A stretch of DNA of 64,000 bases from JADMIH01 sp036399775 (GCA_036399775.1 DASWMJ010000085.1:1-64000), one strand, 5' to 3'. Positions 25,518 through 35,254 are shown, counted from the first letter of the stretch. The notes: generated from the letters alone by a model not told the origin. Numbers and translations: made by a program.

Positions 25518-26321
25518 ATGCCCCTGAGTCATTTAGACGTCGAGTATCACCAACAAGACAACAGATTCTGTTGCGGGGCAGCCTGCGCACAAATGGTGCT
25601 CGTCTCGCAGGTAAAAATTGGCCCTAACCTCGGACCTCACCTCGGACGGGATCTCGCCAGTACACCTAATGAAGACTATCAACAAACCGTGCCTGGGTCT
25701 CCCGGAGTAGGGCTCAATACCGCGATACATAACGTACCGTCAGCGAATTTTGGCGCAGGAGCTCACCCGAAAGCCCTCAAACAGGTTCTGAACGCCTTCA
25801 GGAACAAGCTGGCCTATAAGGACATCCAGTTTAAGGTGTTCGTGTCTCCAAGCCCAGAAGAAATCATTTGCCGGATAGTCCACACACTCGATGAACATCA
25901 CATTGCTCCCGCAGTTCTGGTAAATGGCGGAATGCACTGGATCGTCGTTACGAGTTGCAATTACAACCTGGTGCCTGGGCCAGTGCCTGGGACGCTCGAC
26001 GGGATCGAGGTCATAGATTTCATTGTCAACGACCCCTGGCCGCCCAGCCTCCCTGCGGCCAGCAGGGACCATAAGCCAAATGATGGGTGCGGCCAAGGTC
26101 TATCCCAAGATAATGCCAGTGCGCCACGGGGCTACATTTCTTGTCATGGCTGGCTCAACACTTACATGGCTAAGCCCGTACCGCCCATGTTGGTCACGCC
26201 GCAGTCTAATAATGTGCCCACAGGTTTCTTGAGTGGCCGCTTTGTTGCCGTGTGCGCTATTCACGCTCCCAGCAGCGGCAAAGATAACACCGCAAAATTC
26301 AAGAAATTTATATGCGCCTGA
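25518..26321 (+). CDS. C39-like papain-fold cysteine protease, possible leader peptidase
   Basis: 267 residues from the ATG at 25518, chosen because GGAGG sits 7 nt upstream (25506 and 25479 are longer alternatives). The N-terminus shows the oxyanion Gln and nucleophile Cys (YHQQDNRFCCGAACAQMVL), the middle the catalytic His (NGGMHWIVVTS), and then VNDPWPP with the third catalytic residue. This is the full order of the C39/papain-like fold. There is no signal peptide and no transporter domain. Because it is divergent from the lanthipeptide operon across paired promoters, cleavage of the precursor leaders is a reasonable guess. Confidence 0.7.
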   Translation: MPLSHLDVEYHQQDNRFCCGAACAQMVLVSQVKIGPNLGPHLGRDLASTPNEDYQQTVPGSPGVGLNTAIHNVPSANFGAGAHPKALKQVLNAFRNKLAYKDIQFKVFVSPSPEEIICRIVHTLDEHHIAPAVLVNGGMHWIVVTSCNYNLVPGPVPGTLDGIEVIDFIVNDPWPPSLPAASRDHKPNDGCGQGLSQDNASAPRGYISCHGWLNTYMAKPVPPMLVTPQSNNVPTGFLSGRFVAVCAIHAPSSGKDNTAKFKKFICA

Positions 26322-26417
26322 GTTCTCCTGTCCCCTGGCAACCCAGGTGGACTCGATATACCCTATAACTTAGTCAAGACCCACAACGGGGGACCATAGT
26401 AAAGGGAGGCACCTGTA

Positions 26418-27098
26418 ATGGACCTGGATACAAAAGAGAACCGAGAAGCAGCTTACCAAGTCGCGCTTATCTATCTGACGCATGAAAAATATCGGCTTGC
26501 GGAACGATTTCCCTGGGATACGTTCGTCACCAAGCTGGCCTCCGATATTGATAAGGATGCCACAATTGCTAATATATACTTTGTAGAAGGTGTAGATGAT
26601 AGCCCCGATTATTTCGTTGTGCCTATTAAACTGAAATCCGGCTCAAAGCCGGCTGTGGTGCAAGTGGACGTACCTGGGTTTGATCTTATCCGGTGTGACG
26701 CCGTGCCCTTGCCTCCTGACGGGGTCACCACCGTGAGCGTTCTAGACATAACTAGACTATCGTCGCTGCCGCCAGGCCCTGTGTCCATCAAGGTCAGGCA
26801 CAATGACCTGCTGGGAGACGATGACCTGTCGGACGACAACGACCTGTCGAAGGGCTCCGAGAAAGACTTTGTATTTGAACTAAACCATAGGGAAAGGGTG
26901 AGACCTACCCTGGTATGGAAGCCTTGTCGCCAATCCTTCTCGCCTTTCCTTCCCTTTTACAAATTTGCGAAGGACCAGTTTCCGAGTTTGCCGGTTGAGC
27001 AATTCTACTTGCGGGCGGACTTCCAGGTGGAGCCTAAGGACCGGACTGCGAGTTTAGAAGGCTTCGTGGAATTTGATACAATGAGCCTGGGGTTTTGA
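26418..27098 (+). CDS. Uncharacterised protein downstream of the protease
   Basis: 226 residues, good GGGAGG site before the ATG. I do not recognise it. The N-terminal 45 residues are helical (AAYQVALIYLTHEKYRLAERF), followed by a beta-rich region and a central Asp-rich low-complexity stretch (LLGDDDLSDDNDLSKGSEKD). There is no signal peptide. It lies 96 nt after the protease gene, same strand, and is likely cotranscribed. It could be a protease partner or inhibitor. Confidence 0.65.
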   Translation: MDLDTKENREAAYQVALIYLTHEKYRLAERFPWDTFVTKLASDIDKDATIANIYFVEGVDDSPDYFVVPIKLKSGSKPAVVQVDVPGFDLIRCDAVPLPPDGVTTVSVLDITRLSSLPPGPVSIKVRHNDLLGDDDLSDDNDLSKGSEKDFVFELNHRERVRPTLVWKPCRQSFSPFLPFYKFAKDQFPSLPVEQFYLRADFQVEPKDRTASLEGFVEFDTMSLGF

Positions 27099-27127
27099 GA
27101 TGGGGCAAGATACACAGGCGACAACGC

Positions 27128-29800
27128 TCAAGCTGGAACCGGCCTCTTTGCTTGCGCTTGCCAGACAGAGATTGTAACTGAGGCGAATTCGACCGCATCA
27201 TCGAGGCTCATAGCTCGTCCGCGCTCCCATGCCGCCACGAACGCATCTTCGCCAATGGTGTCGCGTGCATTGGCGAGATGCTCCTCATATTTCAGGCGGT
27301 CAATTGGAAAAGGCCGTATAGCCTGTTCCAGTTTGAGGGCGTTAGCCGCACCAAATAGGACTACCGTCTGCTCCACCTTCCCATCTATTGACGCGAGCCC
27401 GCCTATTGCTGCCAGGCAAAGGGCTGCACTGAAGCTGTTGTCTAGTTGTCTGGCTAGGGATAAACTTTCTCGCATGAGCGCTATAGCGCTTTTGTAATCG
27501 GCCTCATCGCATGCTAAGTGGCCCAGTAAACGCAATGCGCCCGCAACGCCACGTTTGATTCCTATTTCCCGGTACATGGAGAGGGCTTCCTCGTAAAGTG
27601 CTCTCGCTTTCTCGCGATATCCCTGAAAATGGGAAGTAAGAGCCAACCCGTAAATTGAATATGACAGGTTCCACTGGTCTCCAATGCTTCTGTCTATGAC
27701 AACAGCTTCTTCGTAGTATTGGATTGCGGACAGATACTCGCCCATGAGTTCCGCCAGAGCGCCCAAATACCTTAATTGCGCCGAAATGCCCGATTGGTCG
27801 CCCAGTTCCCTGTACAGTTGCAGGCTCTCCTGCAATATGGCCTCTGTACGAGCGTAGTCCTTAGTCCACGTTGTCGCATCCGCAAGCCATTCAAGCGCAT
27901 AAGCTGTGCCCCACTTATCCCCGGCTTCTTGAAAGAGGGCTACGCTTTCTTCGCAGAGGGAGATCATGGCGTGCTCGCCGTCGCGCACGGCGATCAAACC
28001 TAGAAGCGCCAGCGCATAGGCCAGTTCTCGCCGGTCGCCCATTTGCCGACAGATTTCCACGCTCTCTTCCAGCCAGGGTCGGGCCTCCGTGAATCTGCCC
28101 ATGTGCATGGCAAGCCTTGCCTGGGCGCTCAGCGTCTTAGCCCTGGCCACTGAGCGCTCTGAAGCAGGTGCGCAAGACAACACACGTTCAAACCACTCGC
28201 ATCCCTCGCTCAGGTGCGACCGGAAATACCAGTACCAGCCGAGTGAGCCAGCCAGGCGCAAGCCTATCTCCGGATCGCCTTGCGGCGAGATAGACCACTC
28301 CAGGGCGGCGCGCAGATTGTTTTGCTCTTCGTCCAGTCGCTCGATCCAGAGGGCACGCTCCCCACTGGTAAGGTAAGGTTCGACTGCTTCGGCTACCCCC
28401 AGGAAGTGGAGAGCGTGGCGGCGACTGGTAATCTGCTCTTCGCCGCTCTCCACCAGGCGTTCCAGGGCATATTCTCTGATCAGTGGCAACATCACAAAGC
28501 GCGGCTCGCCTTCGGCTTCCTCTTGACGCAGCAGGCTCTTATCTGCCATTGAAGAGAGGCAGTCGAGTATCAGTACGAAAGAGTCGCGATGCTCTACGAC
28601 CGCCTCGGCGGCCTCAAGGGTGCATCCACCTACGACCACGCCCAACCCCCTGAATAGCGCCTGCTCGTCTGAGTTTAGGATGTCATAGCTCCATGCTATA
28701 GCGTCGCGCAGGGTACGCTGGCGGGCTGGGAGGTCGCGTGCGCCGGTGGTGAGCAAATCGAGCCTGTTGCCCAACCTGGCGAGAATTGCCTGGGGCGAGA
28801 GTATGTTGACGCGCGTAGCGGCCAACTCGATCGCCAGAGGCAGCGCGTCCAGCCGGTCACAGATTTCGGCGACGGCCAGTGCGTTCTCCTCGGTTAGCGC
28901 AAAGCTTGGGTGCACGGCCATCGCTCTGTCCACAAAGAGGCGGATAGCTTCGTAGCTTTCGAGCACCTCAGGTATCGGGAGCTTTCCCCGGTTGGGCAGC
29001 GACATGGGAGGCACGGGGAACTGGTGCTCCCCGTACACCCGTAGCACTTCACGGCTCGTCGCCAGCACCTTCAGACAGGGGCACTCGACCAGCAGATCGG
29101 CCACGACATCCCGCGCTTGCACCACCTGTTCGAAGTTGTCGAGCACCAACAACATCCGCCTGTCGCGCAGATACGCCGTAAGATGCTCCCCAAGCGTAAG
29201 GCCGGGTGTCTCTTTCACGCCGAGGCTCTGCATGATAGTAAGGGTCACCATGCTGGGGTTGGTGACCGAGGCAAGAGGTACGAAGAAGATACCGTCGCGG
29301 AACACCGGCTCCGCCTCCGGGCCAGACTTATCATTGCTCAGCAGCGTGGCCGCCACCTGGAGCGAAAGTCGGGTCTTACCGATGCCCGGAGGCCCGAAAA
29401 GGGTCACCAGGCGTACTTCCTTGTGCAGCAGCAAATCGCGCACCGCCGCCAGCGCTGCCTCTCGTCCGACGAAGGTGGTACGCTCTCCTGGAAGGTTGTT
29501 GAGTGGAGGCTGGCTGCCTGCATATGACTGCGTCTGTGCACCGGCGAACGCGCCACGGTTGCCCAACCCGGAACGAGCGAACTGCACGAAGGCTGGTCGC
29601 TCCTCAGTGGGGACTTGGAAGAACTCTGCCAATAACTCAGCCACTTGCTTGGAGGGGCGACGCACGCCAGCCTCGATCTTACGGATCGTCTCCCAGGAGC
29701 AATCGACCCGCATCGCCAGTTCCTCCTGAGTCAGGTCGAACTGGCGGCGGTGTTCTTTTAGCCAAAGGCCAAATTGTGCTTCGCCCTTAATTGTGTCCAT
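27128..29800 (-). CDS. XRE-STAND-TPR transcriptional regulator
   Basis: About 890 residues. An N-terminal Cro/CI-type helix-turn-helix (FGLWLKEHRRQFDLTQEELAMRVDCSWETIRKIE) is followed by a STAND/NB-ARC ATPase with Walker A LFGPPGIGKTRLS and Walker B MLLVLDNFEQ, then a long TPR array to the C-terminus. Proteins with this plan (AfsR/LuxR-like STANDs) act as signal-responsive regulators. It points away from the 3' end of the gene at 26418 (convergent, 29 nt apart). The start at 29800 fits the HTH better than the longer ATG at 29845. It is the best candidate regulator for the RiPP locus. Confidence 0.85.
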   Translation of the reverse strand: MDTIKGEAQFGLWLKEHRRQFDLTQEELAMRVDCSWETIRKIEAGVRRPSKQVAELLAEFFQVPTEERPAFVQFARSGLGNRGAFAGAQTQSYAGSQPPLNNLPGERTTFVGREAALAAVRDLLLHKEVRLVTLFGPPGIGKTRLSLQVAATLLSNDKSGPEAEPVFRDGIFFVPLASVTNPSMVTLTIMQSLGVKETPGLTLGEHLTAYLRDRRMLLVLDNFEQVVQARDVVADLLVECPCLKVLATSREVLRVYGEHQFPVPPMSLPNRGKLPIPEVLESYEAIRLFVDRAMAVHPSFALTEENALAVAEICDRLDALPLAIELAATRVNILSPQAILARLGNRLDLLTTGARDLPARQRTLRDAIAWSYDILNSDEQALFRGLGVVVGGCTLEAAEAVVEHRDSFVLILDCLSSMADKSLLRQEEAEGEPRFVMLPLIREYALERLVESGEEQITSRRHALHFLGVAEAVEPYLTSGERALWIERLDEEQNNLRAALEWSISPQGDPEIGLRLAGSLGWYWYFRSHLSEGCEWFERVLSCAPASERSVARAKTLSAQARLAMHMGRFTEARPWLEESVEICRQMGDRRELAYALALLGLIAVRDGEHAMISLCEESVALFQEAGDKWGTAYALEWLADATTWTKDYARTEAILQESLQLYRELGDQSGISAQLRYLGALAELMGEYLSAIQYYEEAVVIDRSIGDQWNLSYSIYGLALTSHFQGYREKARALYEEALSMYREIGIKRGVAGALRLLGHLACDEADYKSAIALMRESLSLARQLDNSFSAALCLAAIGGLASIDGKVEQTVVLFGAANALKLEQAIRPFPIDRLKYEEHLANARDTIGEDAFVAAWERGRAMSLDDAVEFASVTISVWQAQAKRPVPA

Positions 29801-30053
29801 TCCTATTACCCTGGTCCAACCACGCGAGAGGAGATAGCCTCCCAAACCCGCAGGCCTCGCGCATACCGCGTCTTAGATTTGCAAACGGGCTAGCAGCCAG
29901 GGCTATAGTCTTGCCCCAACCCGCACCGCACTACCGGCTGCCAACCTATACTGAAGTAGGTAGCACAGGACCGGCTGACCAGTTCCTGTACCCTTTTGTG
30001 TGCCAACCATTATATCAGATTCCAACCCATAATGGAACTGGAAGCTAGTCCGT

Positions 30054-30137
30054 GTAAATGTTCAGTCTCAGGGTGATAGTATCTATCGGTAGGGGAGAAG
30101 CACTCTTCTCCCCTATAACCCTGGACTGAACATTTAC
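30054..30137. repeat. 84-nt branched inverted repeat
   Basis: The outer arms 30054-30074 and 30118-30137 pair over 20 bp with one bulged T (30068). Inside are two further perfect hairpins, GATAG-TAT-CTATC at 30075-30087 and GGGGAGAAG-CACT-CTTCTCCCC at 30092-30113. The strand can fold into a three-armed structure. It sits in the gap 29801-30343, which holds no gene. It might be an RNA element, the end of a mobile element or a recombination site. Confidence 0.8.
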
Positions 30138-30236
30138 CCTGGCTCCGTCCGCGAGATCCGAAGCAGCGTTGGGGCGCGCAATCAGGCCCGCGGCGACCCT
30201 GCCGGGGCGCAAGAGACGTTGACAGGCACAACAAGA

Positions 30237-30262
30237 GGCCCTGGTGTTTTAGTACCAGGGCC
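30237..30262 (-). terminator. tRNA-type terminator, older copy
   Basis: A 9-bp stem GGCCCTGGT/ACCAGGGCC with an 8-nt loop, followed on the minus strand by TCTTGTTG. It matches the hairpin at 58208-58232 together with flanking AGGCACAACAA and ATCACGC. Both copies sit just downstream of a tRNA-Gln 3'-end fragment, so I read it as the original terminator of that tRNA. Confidence 0.65.
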
Positions 30263-30292
30263 TTAGATCACGCATACAGTTAGGGCATTTAT

Positions 30293-30312
30293 GGGGTAGG
30301 CGCAAGGATTCA
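30293..30312 (-). repeat. Degenerate tRNA-Gln 3'-end fragment
   Basis: GGGGTAGGCGCAAGGATTCA on the plus strand matches the acceptor and T-arm end of the tRNA-Gln at 63591-63664, with GG-to-TA changes and a deletion of about seven bases following. The same order of fragment then terminator is seen at 58208-58304, which supports homology over chance. Confidence 0.55.
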
Positions 30313-30343
30313 ATTACAGTTACTCGCCTGGCCTCGCTCGTGG

Positions 30344-31834
30344 TTATCCGTGCAACGTGTACTCAATGTATAGATCGTTTTCGGGGGAAAGGGCTTGCTT
30401 GAATTCCTCGCGCCTCGCCGAGCTGACCGAGCTATCGGGAGGGTGGCCTGCGAAGGCGACGAGGACCCGTCCCTCCGTCTTCTCCTTGAGCTTATCCAGT
30501 ATCGGGCCAAACGGCATTTGCCACCCCTTATCTTTCACTACCGCCTCATCGACAGGGATCATGGCAACCAAGTCCTGGTTAGCCGCCATGATTTCCAACC
30601 CTCTGTTGCGTAGGGTGGCGTTGTGGCTCCCGTGATGGCCGACCTTGTAGAAGACGGTGCGCGCCAGCAGGTCGGGGCCGGTCACCTTGCGGGTCGAGCC
30701 ATCCCGCATCTTGAGTTCCCACTTGATCTCCTCCCATGACTGCCAGTTGCCTACTTGTGCGTCGCCGGGAAACAGAAGCACTTTGCCGGTCTCGGTCAGT
30801 TCTATGGCCATCGCGAGGCTGGTGTTATTCACCACGTTGTCGAGATTGAGGGCGAACTGGTCAGCCGCCAGGAGCCAATCATGGTCTATGCGACGCCAGG
30901 CTTCCTTGCCGCTTTGGGAGCTGCCCGTGGGAGAGCCGTAGTAGCGTTTAAAGAAGCTAGCATGTTCCGACTGTTCCACCTGCTCAACATCTATTCGATA
31001 ATAGCTGTCGAACGGGAAACACTGGTTTACGATATCGCGCTCCCCAATATCTGCCGAGCCTGGATTGAGAGCCGCGACGAAGCTATCCGATAGCTGAGCC
31101 CTGGTTCCCAGGCCATACACCTCGCCCGCAGCCCCGGTTGAATTCATCCTGCCCAGGAGTGTCTCGTTGCGGGGTGGCCCAAGCACGAAAATACGCGCCT
31201 TCGTGCCTGGTAATTGTGTTGGAGGTTCACCCGGCTCCCGGTAGCTGATGGCTGCGTTTTGGCGCGTCTTGAGCCACTCCAGGGCAGCCCTGACTGATCT
31301 GGGGCCGGAGGCCACGCCCATATCGGTAGTGTCGTCGCCATGAAAGTCGAGCAGATATTTTACTTTGTTCTTTTGCCCCTTCAACTCGGTGGTCGTTGCG
31401 GGGAAGGCCCGCATCGCTCTGCGTAAGTTGTCCAGGCGTTTTGTGATCCCCTGTTTGAGTGCCACACCATCCTGGTCGCCTGGCTTCTCCACCCACGAGC
31501 ACCACACTTCGTCTATCTTTATATCCTTCCACAGGTCGTACGCATGTATAAAGCCCGATAGGTGGTCGTAGTGCTCGTGCGTTATCACAAGACGATGGAT
31601 GTGGTTGTCGGTGGTGATTTTTATATCCTGGGTGACCGCCGTAAGGCGCTTCTTCATCTCGTTGGTGCCTGTGAATACCCCGCAGTCAATTACCATGTAA
31701 TACGGGCCTATCGGGCGCGCGAAGGTCAGCAGGAAGCAATCGCCGAGGCCCTGGCGGTACATCCTTATCTTGACCTCCTGTAGTCTCGATGTGGCCGGTT
31801 CATTCCCCCTCGCAGACGTAGTCTGGTCGGTCAT
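30344..31834 (-). CDS. ComEC-like MBL-fold hydrolase, module A
   Basis: 496 residues, metallo-beta-lactamase fold. The metal site is THEHYDHLSG (residues 85-94), followed by LFPGDAQVGNW and VGHHGSHNATL, a motif set shared with the hydrolase domain of ComEC/Rec2 proteins. No membrane span and no signal peptide, so it should be a soluble cytoplasmic hydrolase; a nuclease or phosphoesterase activity is plausible but not shown. It is the last gene of the operon and overlaps the peptidase A stop by 4 nt (ATGA). Module B's hydrolase shares its N-terminal VRMYRQGLGDCFL-type motif. Confidence 0.8.
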   Translation of the reverse strand: MTDQTTSARGNEPATSRLQEVKIRMYRQGLGDCFLLTFARPIGPYYMVIDCGVFTGTNEMKKRLTAVTQDIKITTDNHIHRLVITHEHYDHLSGFIHAYDLWKDIKIDEVWCSWVEKPGDQDGVALKQGITKRLDNLRRAMRAFPATTTELKGQKNKVKYLLDFHGDDTTDMGVASGPRSVRAALEWLKTRQNAAISYREPGEPPTQLPGTKARIFVLGPPRNETLLGRMNSTGAAGEVYGLGTRAQLSDSFVAALNPGSADIGERDIVNQCFPFDSYYRIDVEQVEQSEHASFFKRYYGSPTGSSQSGKEAWRRIDHDWLLAADQFALNLDNVVNNTSLAMAIELTETGKVLLFPGDAQVGNWQSWEEIKWELKMRDGSTRKVTGPDLLARTVFYKVGHHGSHNATLRNRGLEIMAANQDLVAMIPVDEAVVKDKGWQMPFGPILDKLKEKTEGRVLVAFAGHPPDSSVSSARREEFKQALSPENDLYIEYTLHG

Positions 31835-33960
31835 AATAGTCCTCCTCCCTCGTAATCACGGTGCAGAGCAGCAAATGGCTCGTTGCCCCCGTCATCGCCG
31901 AAGTAAGTGGCGCGCAAGGAGCCGGTGCCATTGTTCATATAGGCCTTCTGCTTCGTCAGGCGAAGTTCATCATCGATTCGCTTAACGATCCGGTAGCGTA
32001 GCTCGGAAGTGTTGAGATCGAGTATCAGAGTGCAGCCGCCCCGGAAAATCATCGGAGGGCGTTCGGGCATCGGGATCTTCCTCTTCTGGGTAATAGATAG
32101 AACCGTATTATTGACCTGCTTTCCGTCAGGGCCTACTTGCTGGGCGGATCGCAGTGAGTGTAGCTCGAATTTGGGCCGCTTGTTCTTGTCGAAATCGAAC
32201 TCGGTGCTTGGGAATGGCAAGTTCTCGCCCGACCTGGCGAGCACGAGGCCGGTTAGCTCCATCTGTTTCTTATGCTCAAAGTCCGGCAGCAGGTTGTACA
32301 AGTCTTTATGGAGGGATGCGCGAAGCTCCTGGGCCTTGGTAAATGCCTCCTCACGTGTGCGGATGTAGGTATCATCCTTGGTGAAATCTTTCACCCTCTG
32401 ACTTATACGGCCAATCATGGCTCGCAAGTCCGCGTCGTACTCCTCCTCCCTGGTGGTGGGCCACCGCAGGCTGTCTACCGAAAGGGTGCGTACGTCATGA
32501 GGGTAGATGCCCCGCCTTCGGAAGGCCTCGATGAAGGCCACTCGATAGCCACGATCGTCCTCGGCCACCATCTCAAAGTCGGCTGTGATGATGGCGCGCA
32601 GGTACTCACCGAAAGTGATGTCAACGGGTGGGCAGTAATCTAAGGCTCTAATGCACATGTTGAGGATGTGCTGCGCTGATTTGGCTGCCTCGTCTGCCAA
32701 TCGAACGACCAGGTCCGGGTGCAGCGCTCCATCCGGCATCACGCCTGTGCCATTGCTGGCGATGCGGAAGAGGTCAGCCACCCGGCTGGAGTAAATAGAG
32801 AGGAAAGCGTCGAACACGGCAGCGACAAGGATGGCCCCACGATCGTGAGGCTCGAACATCGTCTGCATGTCCCTGGGCTCCGGGGGTTTCAGCTCCCATT
32901 TGCCAGTGTTGGGGTTTACCTCCCCGATTGCCGAGCGGAGCGCCCCATATGGGCCGGTGGCCTTGCCGAACTGTTGCGCCAGCTCGCCCAGCAGATTCTG
33001 AGAGGCCAGATTGCCGCGGGTCTTGGCTATCTGGTGGCGCAATACCTCAGGGAAGCTGAAGTGCTGGAAGAGCGCGACGATATCCGCGAATGCTTCATGA
33101 AACGCGCGCACATCCGCGTTCGTCGGCTCGACAAAGCGCCGGTGCATCCCGTCCAGCAGGGCGTGAGTTGTTTCGTGGGCGATGATGTCATGGGAGAGGC
33201 AGGTGAAGACTACGCCGCCTGGGAAGTGATCTCCCGGCTTGTCTGCCGAGGCCGGAAAATAGCCGAACAGAATCGCCTTCTTTTCGGGACTATAGTAGGC
33301 GTTGGCCTCTCGCAACGCGTGCGGGTAGATACGCAACTGCCCAACGTACTGCTCCTCTTCTATTTCGCCGGAGGCGTTTTTAGGTAAGCGAGGCGACCAG
33401 AGCGCGAAGCGGCCTAGCGAGCGCTCGAAGTTCTGGATGGTGGTCATCGCGGCCGCATACACCATCTGCTGGTGGAACTGCGGGTTGCCCTCTGAGGGCG
33501 CAAGGCCGTCCTGGGCAAGCAGCAGATGGTCATTCAGATCGACCGGAGCGTAAAAGCACTTGCTGGCCGGATCGTAGTCAACCACCTCCAGGTATTCACC
33601 TACAGGTCCTTTCCCACAAGTACCCGGCTCTTCGTCAGCTACCCTGGGCCTCTCCCATTTGACCTTGTAGGTCACTTCGTTCACCAACGCCGTATCCATA
33701 GCCATGGAGAGGCTAGGGTCGAAGGCATATCCCCGCAGGCGGCGGTAAGCAGGTGGCGGTACGCGCGTGATACTCGGCTTGTTGTTCGCATTGGCCGCCG
33801 CGCGCCTTTCTTTACTCCGGCGTTGGGCTGGAATGGGAGGCGATGGGACATACTGGATCGTGGCGGTCCCGCCACCCCCTCCCCCGCCACCCTCTCCATG
33901 ATAATAGGCTACTGTCGGTAGAAAGTCTATGTTCTGATTGGGGGACTCGATCATCGCCAT
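31831..33960 (-). CDS. Thermolysin-like zinc peptidase, module A
   Basis: About 709 residues from the ATG at 33960 (AGGAGG upstream). HETTH at 262-266 supplies two zinc ligands and the catalytic Glu. The Glu of FHEAFADI, 27 residues after the first His, is the third ligand, the spacing and EAxxD context of gluzincins such as M4 peptidases. The first 70 residues include a run of nine glycines. No signal peptide or propeptide is seen, unusual for M4 relatives. PPAYRRLRGYAFDPSLS and GEYLEVVDYDP are near-identical in peptidase B. Coupled to the MBL hydrolase. Confidence 0.75.
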   Translation of the reverse strand: MAMIESPNQNIDFLPTVAYYHGEGGGGGGGGTATIQYVPSPPIPAQRRSKERRAAANANNKPSITRVPPPAYRRLRGYAFDPSLSMAMDTALVNEVTYKVKWERPRVADEEPGTCGKGPVGEYLEVVDYDPASKCFYAPVDLNDHLLLAQDGLAPSEGNPQFHQQMVYAAAMTTIQNFERSLGRFALWSPRLPKNASGEIEEEQYVGQLRIYPHALREANAYYSPEKKAILFGYFPASADKPGDHFPGGVVFTCLSHDIIAHETTHALLDGMHRRFVEPTNADVRAFHEAFADIVALFQHFSFPEVLRHQIAKTRGNLASQNLLGELAQQFGKATGPYGALRSAIGEVNPNTGKWELKPPEPRDMQTMFEPHDRGAILVAAVFDAFLSIYSSRVADLFRIASNGTGVMPDGALHPDLVVRLADEAAKSAQHILNMCIRALDYCPPVDITFGEYLRAIITADFEMVAEDDRGYRVAFIEAFRRRGIYPHDVRTLSVDSLRWPTTREEEYDADLRAMIGRISQRVKDFTKDDTYIRTREEAFTKAQELRASLHKDLYNLLPDFEHKKQMELTGLVLARSGENLPFPSTEFDFDKNKRPKFELHSLRSAQQVGPDGKQVNNTVLSITQKRKIPMPERPPMIFRGGCTLILDLNTSELRYRIVKRIDDELRLTKQKAYMNNGTGSLRATYFGDDGGNEPFAALHRDYEGGGLL

Positions 33961-33991
33961 ATCTTGTGTCCTCCTAACTCTGCGGCGTGGA

Positions 33992-35107
33992 TCATTGGGG
34001 TGTCGTATTGTCGTTCTTGTCGATAAAGCGAGCGGCACGGTTCAGGATTTTCACACTCTCGAAGGGTCTTGAGCCTATGAGGAAGGAAACCACTGCCAGT
34101 ATACGAGGGTCAGATAGGTCCAGCACCACCTCATTACCGCCGCTTATCGTGACATTGATGGTGATTAGAGCCAGGAGGAGCACGACGACCAGGGCGATTA
34201 TGGGCATAACTATTAGCACGGCACTGTGCAGGTAGATGCCCTCTTCGTAGAACTGCTTGAAGCGTAAATAGTTCCCGCTGCTCAAAATCAGGTGTACGAG
34301 CACCCCTGCCAACCCCCACAGCGCGATTTCCAGAAAGCGCCAGGGCTCATCCACCCAGAAAAATCCTCGCGGCTGTGGAGCGGAGACCTGCGCTTCAAGG
34401 GACTCAAGTTGCCTGACGGCGTCAGCCTTCTTGTTGGCCTTGATCAACTCCTGGACCTGGCCGATCGTGTTGCTGATAATTGTTTGTACCGGAGCGTTGA
34501 TCAGCTTTGGGTCCTCCGCGACGACGGTCTCCAGGGTGTTCTTCATCAACGTGAGAGTATTGGTCAGCGCCAGGTTATCACTCACCGAGGGCGTCTTGTT
34601 TGCCTCATCCCGGGCCTGTTTGACCAGGGTGGTCAACTCATGGCTGAGCGGTTTTACCGGCGGTGGAAAAAATATATGCAGCAGCACATAGCTGATCACA
34701 AGCACGCCAAAGAGAGCAGATATGAACTTTAGAAAGCGCTTCCCGACTTGCTCGTTGACCGTGCCCACCACTTCACGTATATAGAGGCTGATGCCCCCCA
34801 AATTTTTGTCCAGCAGGTTGACTGTAACAGGCTTGGTGTTGGAGTATTTATCGCTGAGAACTGTGAGAGTCCATGTGCCGGGCGCGAGGCCGGTGAACTT
34901 GAAGTCGCCGTCATCGTCGGTTAGCTTGATCGTTACCTCCCCGTCCTCGTTGGAAGCTCGTACTGCTGAGTTGGCTATCCGTGCCTTGGTCCTGCCTTCA
35001 TAGACAGTGCCCTCTATCTCGAAGCTGGGCGGCGCGTCATCAGGCGTTTTGTTCGCTACATCGTTAATGCCAACCTCATTGTCGAGTTTGCCGGTTGGAT
35101 CTGCCAT
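33992..35107 (-). CDS. Membrane protein with carboxypeptidase-regulatory-like domain
   Basis: 371 residues after a strong GGAGGAGAGG site. Residues 27-115 are a beta-sandwich of the carboxypeptidase-regulatory/CNA-B type (DDDGDFKFTGLAPGTWTLTVLSD). A membrane span follows at about 127-148, then a helical region of 100 residues that may be coiled coil, then three spans between about 258 and 350. It has no catalytic motif. Within the peptidase-MBL operon it is the only integral membrane protein and may anchor or form the pore for the module. Confidence 0.7.
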   Translation of the reverse strand: MADPTGKLDNEVGINDVANKTPDDAPPSFEIEGTVYEGRTKARIANSAVRASNEDGEVTIKLTDDDGDFKFTGLAPGTWTLTVLSDKYSNTKPVTVNLLDKNLGGISLYIREVVGTVNEQVGKRFLKFISALFGVLVISYVLLHIFFPPPVKPLSHELTTLVKQARDEANKTPSVSDNLALTNTLTLMKNTLETVVAEDPKLINAPVQTIISNTIGQVQELIKANKKADAVRQLESLEAQVSAPQPRGFFWVDEPWRFLEIALWGLAGVLVHLILSSGNYLRFKQFYEEGIYLHSAVLIVMPIIALVVVLLLALITINVTISGGNEVVLDLSDPRILAVVSFLIGSRPFESVKILNRAARFIDKNDNTTPQ

Positions 35108-35254
35108 GGTTATCCTCTCCTCCTCTTAACATATAGGTTGATCCACAATTCTCGTCTGCATTTATTGGGCGGAGACGATTGCGCCGAGTAAAGTGCGAAG
35201 AGTAAAGCCTACAGCTTTGCTTATTATACCTGGGGATTGTATGCCCCGGTCTTG

